Positions 60,701 through 64,000 of a DNA stretch of 64,000 nt are shown in pieces. This DNA comes from Lepisosteus oculatus (lineage: Eukaryota > Chordata > Actinopteri > Semionotiformes > Lepisosteidae): positions 9,254,775-9,318,774 of the forward strand of contig NC_090716.1 of NCBI RefSeq assembly GCF_040954835.1. The letters run 5' to 3'. The position numbers and the translations under genes were made by a program. Within the stretch, counting starts at the first letter, position 1, and every line of letters starts with the position of its first letter. The notes beneath the pieces are model-generated. The model was not told the origin of the DNA. It was given only the letters and a program-made list of their open reading frames with translations, and searched no databases.

Positions 60701-63455
60701 AAATCCAAGGGTGATTATGCAGTATTCTGTTGTAGCTATACTTATCAGGTTTCACAATTCGAACAGATTAGTTGGTGGGACTTAATCTCTTACTTGATTG
60801 CTTATCTATCTATCTGAATTTCTCATTTAGTTTATTTATCTTTAAAATAGTGAGCTACCAGTTGTTGTACCGGTTGTGTTCCAGCACAAACAACTTCTGA
60901 TAAGATTTTTCCCAGCTGAAATCTGAATGCAAGCTGAAATCAGCAAGATCTTAGTAATGTTTCCCAGGTGGCTAATAAACATTTGTGCAATGCTGACCAA
61001 TATTCAGCTCTGAGACATTTTCCCGAAGAACTGTATTTTTGGGGATAGCAGATGGTCTACAAAATTGACCACTAAACAAACAAGAACAAAAAATAGGTCA
61101 TCTTCAGTGCACCCAAAACAGAACATATAACAAGAACACAGTGAAATGAGAGGAAAAACATGTTCTCAATTTATGATATACACTGACCTGAATATAAAAA
61201 GAAATAAAAAACAGAAAATACTGTGCTATATATGACAAAATATTGTTTTTCATTTGGCATTGGTATTTGCTTTCTTTAATGCTTTTAATGGTATTTTTGC
61301 TTTCTTGTGTTGTGAATGTGCTCGGTGTTAATGTGACAGTTTTCAGACCAGCATAGGAAGGATGAAGATCACACATGCTTTCTACTAAAATGTGTTGTGT
61401 TAGAGCCGATCGCCTTCTTTCGCACTGCAAAAACCCCAAAGCACAACAAAGCATCAGCAATAGTGCAACCTCATAGGCATCCAGCAATGCACATGGGTCA
61501 CTGTCGTCCATTAAACTGAGGGCAATCTGACGTGCTGTTTCATTCTTCTTTAGATTGTTTTTTTTTATTTTCTCCCCAAGCGAGGTCAAATTGAAGGATG
61601 TCACCCCCCGTCCTCTCTCTCCCCAGAACGCCTTTGTCCAGCTGTCCTTGGCCTTTCGCAATGACAGTTACACTCTGGAAAGCCGACTGCACCAAGCTGA
61701 GAGAGAGAGGAACCTGACTGAGGAAAACACAGAGAAGGAACTGGAAGACTTTAAAGGCTTTATTAAGGTAATCTCCAGGAGAACACTACAGGCCACCCAT
61801 TGCTAAACGTTTGCTCCTAACGTTCCTTTTCAAAGTAAGGTTTTTAAAAATTTTAATGACCGAGCAGGGTCCACTTGCAAACACAATGAGCTACCGATAT
61901 ATATTGATCATACTGCAGTATGATCCATAAAAATGGGAGTGTGATGAATACAAACTCTGCGTCTTCATTCCATGACCTTTTGTGAGGGCTTCCTGTGCAT
62001 CCTTACACATTTATCTTTGCACAGGTCTGTTTACACTCACCTGTGTAACGATGTTCCAGATCGTCACTACCGTTTTTGGTGGTGTTGTCTGGCTTTCGGA
62101 AATTATCACATGATACTGCATTGTCATGTCATATCTTCCTTTTTTATTGTCCACCATTTTGTATTAAGGTTACAGACTCTGACTCTGCCTGAGCCAAAAT
62201 GGAGTCTTGCCCTTCCCACTAGGGGGAGCCAGAGGCAGAGTTTAGAGTTAATATCCAGGCTATTGTGCTCATGGCAGTCAGTCACATTTTGCTGTTGCAA
62301 ACATTCAGACATTGTCTAGACATTTTGCTTGCTGGGCGGAGTTGGGCGTTGGCTGGGAGGATTTCTTTAGTCAACAATGTCAATACCTGTTGCAACATCT
62401 TTTGTAAACAATCCTTGTGACCTTAGTGACACACACTAGAGATAGCACAGGCAAATTCCTTATGGGGTGTTTAAAACTATGTTGTGAAAGAATCAGAATG
62501 AATCAGGTGTTCTCCAAGTATAGGTCTAATGGGAGAAATTGCTACTTCTGGTCATACAATTATGTTTGTAAAACGTAATGCAAAATATGGACACTGATAA
62601 AGGAGCATGTAATTAAATCAGAAATTAAATGCCAGAAAAAGACAGCTATTACATCCTTATCTTATTATAATTTCTTTACAAAGTCAGGTGTGGTAGATGT
62701 GATAATCAACTGCACCTTAAAATACAAACTGTTTAACTCCTTTTAGAGTTCTGTGTTGTGGATGATTATTCTTAAACCCGGGAAAGTAAAATTCGCCAGC
62801 AGCCATATCACCCTGCAACTCACTACTGGCAGCCCACTGAAGCTCAGCAGGTGAGCCTGGTCCTGAGGCCTCCTGGGAAAGCTAAGGCTGCTGCTGGAAG
62901 AGGTGTTATCTGTGTCAGCAGGGGGCGCTCACCCTGCCGTCTGTGGGTCCTAATGCGCCAGTAAAGTGACGGGGACACTATACTGTTAAAAAAAGGCGCC
63001 GTCTTTCGAATGAGACATAATACAATCCTGACCCTCTCTGGTCATTGAAAATCCCAGGGCATTTCTCGAAAAGAGTAGGGGTGTTACCCCGGTGTCCTGG
63101 CCAAATTTCCCATTGGCCTTTACCCATCATGGCCTTCTAATAACCCCCATCTATGAATAAGCTCCATCACTCTGTTCTGCTCCACACTGTTAGCTGGTGT
63201 GTGGGCAGTGTACTGGCGCACTCTGGCTGCCGTCGCATCATCCAGGTTGGGGCTACCCCCTGGTGGTGGTGGAGGGGATCCCCATTTCCTGTACAGATGG
63301 CGTTCTGTTCCTCCCTGTGTCAGGGCTCAGTGCTCTTGTGGCAGAATTCAGAGCAGCGCGAATCCTACCAGCGCCTCCTAGAGACGGTCGTGGTGCTCCA
63401 TCGTCTAGCAGTGCGCCTCTCCAGCCGTGCCGAAATGGTGGGAGCTGTCCGGCAG
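26548..63455 (+). CDS. IRAG1: IRAG1 (MRVI1) with a KASH5-like N-terminal extension; 3' end beyond the window
   Basis: IRAG1 is an ER-membrane substrate of cGMP-dependent protein kinase I-beta that binds IP3 receptor type 1 and limits calcium release in smooth muscle and platelets. Exons joined: 26548-26791, 27135-27254, 27362-27542, 27677-27735, 27838-27886, 28077-28235, 28632-28749, 29354-29404, 29693-29770, 29872-29928, 30026-30085, 30501-30556, 30876-30966, 31759-31899, 33119-33222, 33501-34203, 34995-35139, 37361-37398, 44827-44956, 45551-45698, 46441-46546, 49324-49536, 51754-51866, 52429-52496, 52726-52944, 55099-55176, 55558-55604, 55798-55854, 56040-56555, 58492-58570, 59209-59335, 59666-59696, 61627-61767, 63324-63455. 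Phases agree throughout: 4659 nt, 1553 codons, no stop. Residues about 100-185 are EF-hand-like, 190-757 mostly coiled coil, 758-1040 a Ser/Thr/Pro linker, and 1040-1553 IRAG1 proper. The MRVI1 coil continues past 63455, and the membrane anchor is outside. The start codon is the first ATG of exon 1; further upstream exons are possible. That both halves form one transcript is inference from phase. Confidence 0.78.
31169..31474 (+). repeat. tRNA-derived SINE with L2-type 3' tail, plus orientation
   Basis: The head GGTGGCAAAGTGACGCAGTG and the later GAGTTCATTTCC resemble Pol III A and B boxes. The body has GGGTTTCCTCCCACAGCCC, GTTAATTGGCTTCTGGGA and GATAGGCTCCGGCTACACC, ending GGGATGGATGGA. It is the same family as 6762-7084 in opposite orientation, and lies in the intron between exons 30966 and 31759. 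Confidence 0.8.
31900..33118 (+). other. Intron, no recognisable content
   Basis: AT-rich sequence of 1.2 kb between two coiled-coil exons. I see no repeat landmark, exon-like open frame with splice sites, or structured element. Confidence 0.5.
35617..35777 (+). other. Candidate alternative terminal exon of the KASH5-like half
   Basis: A TTGCTTTAG acceptor opens a frame in phase 1 that matches the donor at 35139. It reads 53 residues with a Ser/Pro/Lys start, then a Trp- and Cys-containing end (FHDPECFE), to TGA at 35775-35777. AATAAA follows at 36039-36044. Used as a last exon it would give a soluble protein of about 858 residues lacking the IRAG1 half. Skipping it (35139 to 37361, both phase 1) restores the long protein. 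Confidence 0.4.
36039..36044 (+). terminator. Candidate internal polyadenylation signal
   Basis: AATAAA about 260 nt after the TGA of the candidate terminal exon 35617-35777. It is only as good as that exon; AT-rich intron sequence gives such hexamers by chance. Confidence 0.25.
37399..44826 (+). other. Large intron, 7.4 kb
   Basis: Contains one dispersed hairpin repeat (about 38633-38716). Open frames at 41320-41604 and 43349-43645 lack splice context or family resemblance. No further repeat class is recognised. Its length compared with the other introns makes it a natural place for regulatory elements, but I see no specific motif to name. Confidence 0.5.
38633..38716. repeat. Dispersed hairpin element, short copy
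   Basis: The sequence ACACACAATGTTTCGTGC is mirrored by GCTGAAACATTGTGTTTC, with CCGAAGAAGGCTCTAC between them. This is the family core (GAAGAAGGCTC...GCCGAAACGT elsewhere) in a diverged inverted-repeat form. Confidence 0.6.
44827..46546 (+). other. IRAG1: Linker exons of IRAG1 (Cys/Ser/Asp-rich)
   Basis: Three exons (44827-44956, 45551-45698, 46441-46546) encode a low-complexity linker with several cysteines ([39 protein letters not shown]). They are accepted because their phases chain exactly (0 to 1, 1 to 2, 2 to 0) between the 37361-37398 and 49324-49536 exons. No domain is recognised. Confidence 0.6.
46547..49323 (+). other. Intron with a dispersed repeat near its 3' end
   Basis: About 2.8 kb of AT-rich sequence. 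The only recognisable content is the GCCGAAACGT-type element at 49126-49225, ending about 100 nt before the next acceptor. Confidence 0.5.
49126..49225 (+). repeat. Dispersed 'GCCGAAACGT' element, plus orientation
   Basis: Contains GCTCACACCTGAAAAAGGC, CAGCCAAAACGTTGTGTTTT, TTCAGCATGGAATAAACC and TTGTTCCTTTGCAGAC. It lies in the intron just upstream of the exon at 49324. Confidence 0.75.
49324..49536 (+). other. IRAG1: Pro/Ser/Glu-rich exon of IRAG1
   Basis: Encodes 71 residues, starting [14 protein letters not shown], then Pro-rich, ending in an acidic [16 protein letters not shown] stretch. It corresponds in position and character to the acidic/Pro-rich N-terminal part of mammalian IRAG1. 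The acceptor is a tandem TAGCAG, so a one-glutamine variant is possible. Confidence 0.7.
54571..54790 (+). repeat. CR1-like non-LTR retrotransposon 3' fragment, plus orientation
   Basis: Reads GGAGGAAATTCCTTACACAA, GGAGTATGGAAGAAGC, GAAGCCGGTAGTCTGG, GAAATGGATAGATGAGATC, GGCTAGATGGGCGGAATGCC and TCTTGCTTATG. It shares landmarks in reverse complement with 19810-20000. It is located in the intron before exon 55099. Confidence 0.6.
55873..55960 (+). repeat. Diverged dispersed 'CCGAAAC' element
   Basis: CACCCTAAGAAAGCTC, CATCCGAAACACTGG, TTTTCAGCATGGAGTTAAC and GCTTGTTCCCTTGCAG match the family in order but with substitutions. It sits in the short intron between IRAG1 exons 55854 and 56040. Confidence 0.6.
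56040..56555 (+). other. IRAG1: Large GC-rich IRAG1 exon
   Basis: 172 codons, from [14 protein letters not shown] to [12 protein letters not shown]. It is clearly more GC- and CpG-rich (about 56100-56400) than the flanking introns. It contains the QKENCDP and RAVSWDS landmarks of IRAG1 and otherwise disordered Gly/Pro/Ser/Arg sequence. The basic-serine stretches KRKVSQ and RAVSWD are plausible kinase sites of the cGMP/cAMP-kinase type, by inference. Confidence 0.9.
56660..57035 (+). repeat. Longest copy of the dispersed 'CGTTTCGGC' element (reverse of core)
   Basis: It starts GGAACGAGTAAGGGTTTATT and CCGTGCTGAAAAGAGAAGA, has CACAACGTTTCGGCTGTGG and GCCTTCTTCAGGCGTGAGAA, and continues for about 300 nt (purine-rich, then GAAACCTGCAAATGAATAG and GAACCTAGTTTCAGGATAA). 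The long extension suggests the short copies are terminal pieces of a larger retroelement, possibly Penelope-like. It lies in the intron after exon 56555. Confidence 0.55.
57036..58491 (+). other. Intron remainder, no recognisable content
   Basis: AT-rich sequence leading to the acceptor at 58490-58491. No repeat landmark or exon-like segment was found. Confidence 0.5.
59697..61626 (+). other. Intron of 1.9 kb, no recognisable content
   Basis: A minus-strand open frame at 61104-61661 runs through it, but it has no family resemblance and overlaps the coding exon antisense. No repeat family was recognised. Confidence 0.5.
62797..63292 (+). repeat. 5S-rRNA-derived SINE (SINE3 type), plus orientation
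   Basis: The head GCCAGCAGCCATATCACCCTG followed by GAAGCTCAGCAGGTGAGCCT resembles the 5' half of 5S rRNA including its A box. The second promoter block is partly deleted. The body (GGCCAAATTTCCCATTGGCC, GGATCCCCATTTCCTG) is shared in reverse complement with 13467-13978. It ends about 30 nt before the IRAG1 acceptor at 63322-63323 and lacks the tail seen in the other copy. Confidence 0.85.
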
Positions 63456-64000
63456 GTAATTTGATTCGAGCGGACTAATAAAAAATAAGGAAAAAAGGGA
63501 AAATGTCTACTTAAGAAAACTACTCAACTTACGTCCCCCCCCTCCCCTCCTCCCCTTGGTTCATTCCTTAATACAGTTCTGCTGCACCCATCATCTCATA
63601 AATAATATTCTAAATAATCATTATCAAGATCAATATGAGCAAATTAAGGAGCTGGTTGTCACAGCCTACTGCTGGAGAGTGAATGGGCAGCAAGGTCTAC
63701 AGCTCCACTTCAGGTTGTAACTTGGGGCTGGAACGTTTGTCTGGAGACTCATGACAGGATGGAGCTCTGTTTTATGTTAACTCTAGCTAGCACATGTGAG
63801 ACCATAAAAATCCACCAATTTGTGGAAATGGGTTAGAATGATCAATGTTATGTTCCCTGAGGTTTTATACTGAGCACTACATGTACTGTATAGAGTCTAA
63901 ACTGTATAAATCATGCTACAGTATCTTAATGAGTATTTATTTAACAATGAACACTGAAGCATGACCTGCAGTGATGTTGTTCTCTAAATTGTGCGATAGG
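63456..64000 (+). other. Start of the next IRAG1 intron, window edge
   Basis: Begins with the donor GTAATT. It contains a C-rich run (about 63535-63557) and otherwise AT-rich sequence with no exon. The remaining IRAG1 exons must lie to the right. Confidence 0.6.

Larger units (their letters stand above)
51754..63455 (+). other. IRAG1: Classic IRAG1 (MRVI1-family) exon block
   Basis: Family-identifying segments are [13 protein letters not shown] (mammalian PTPTIVLTGDA), [74 protein letters not shown] and EQKENCDP. They continue with [96 protein letters not shown] and [19 protein letters not shown]. The order and spacing match the mammalian protein as I recall it. The conserved coil that binds IP3R and the kinase begins at the last exons; the C-terminal anchor lies outside the window. 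Confidence 0.95.

Noticed and set aside
61104-61661. 185-codon minus-strand open frame
   Set aside because: It overlaps an IRAG1 exon antisense, has hydrophobic low-quality sequence, and shows no splice context or family resemblance.

Overview
The window looks like vertebrate nuclear DNA, most likely from a slowly evolving ray-finned fish. It has long introns with GT/AG boundaries, a CTR9 protein almost identical to the mammalian one, and several fish-type retroposons: a 5S-rRNA-derived SINE, a tRNA-derived SINE with an L2-like tail, a CR1-like 3' end, and a hairpin-forming family. A gar, bowfin or sturgeon-like lineage is my inference; nothing in the sequence fixes the species.

Layout, left to right. 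(1) 1 to about 570 is probably the 3' end of a plus-strand gene; synteny suggests EIF4G2, but no coding part is visible. (2) 9789 down to 1673 (minus) is a nine-exon gene for a 454-residue coiled-coil protein that I do not recognise, with a 17-nt microexon. (3) 23654 down to 11452 (minus) is CTR9, complete in 24 coding exons and 1167 residues. It is the TPR scaffold of the PAF1 transcription elongation complex. (4) 26548 to 63455 and beyond (plus) is IRAG1 (MRVI1), the cGMP-kinase substrate that restrains IP3-receptor calcium release. I join 34 exons in one continuous phase (4659 nt, 1553 codons). The gene runs off the right edge before its membrane anchor.

The most interesting result is the 5' half of the IRAG1 gene. 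Exons from 26548 to 34203 encode an EF-hand-like module and a long coiled coil that closely resemble the N-terminus of the meiotic LINC protein KASH5. They join in phase, through linker exons, to the classic IRAG1 exons at 51754-63455. The human IRAG1 protein as I remember it has no such module. The locus therefore suggests that IRAG-type ER/nuclear-envelope proteins and KASH5 share an ancestral EF-hand plus coiled-coil plus tail-anchor architecture. A possible alternative terminal exon at 35617-35777 would release the KASH5-like half as a soluble protein.

The order IRAG1 - CTR9 - (EIF4G2), with IRAG1 and CTR9 head to head, matches human 11p15.4 and supports the identifications. The unrecognised coiled-coil gene sits where I recall no protein-coding gene in human. 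All exon joins were made by eye from splice signals, phase and family resemblance; no search or RNA evidence was available.
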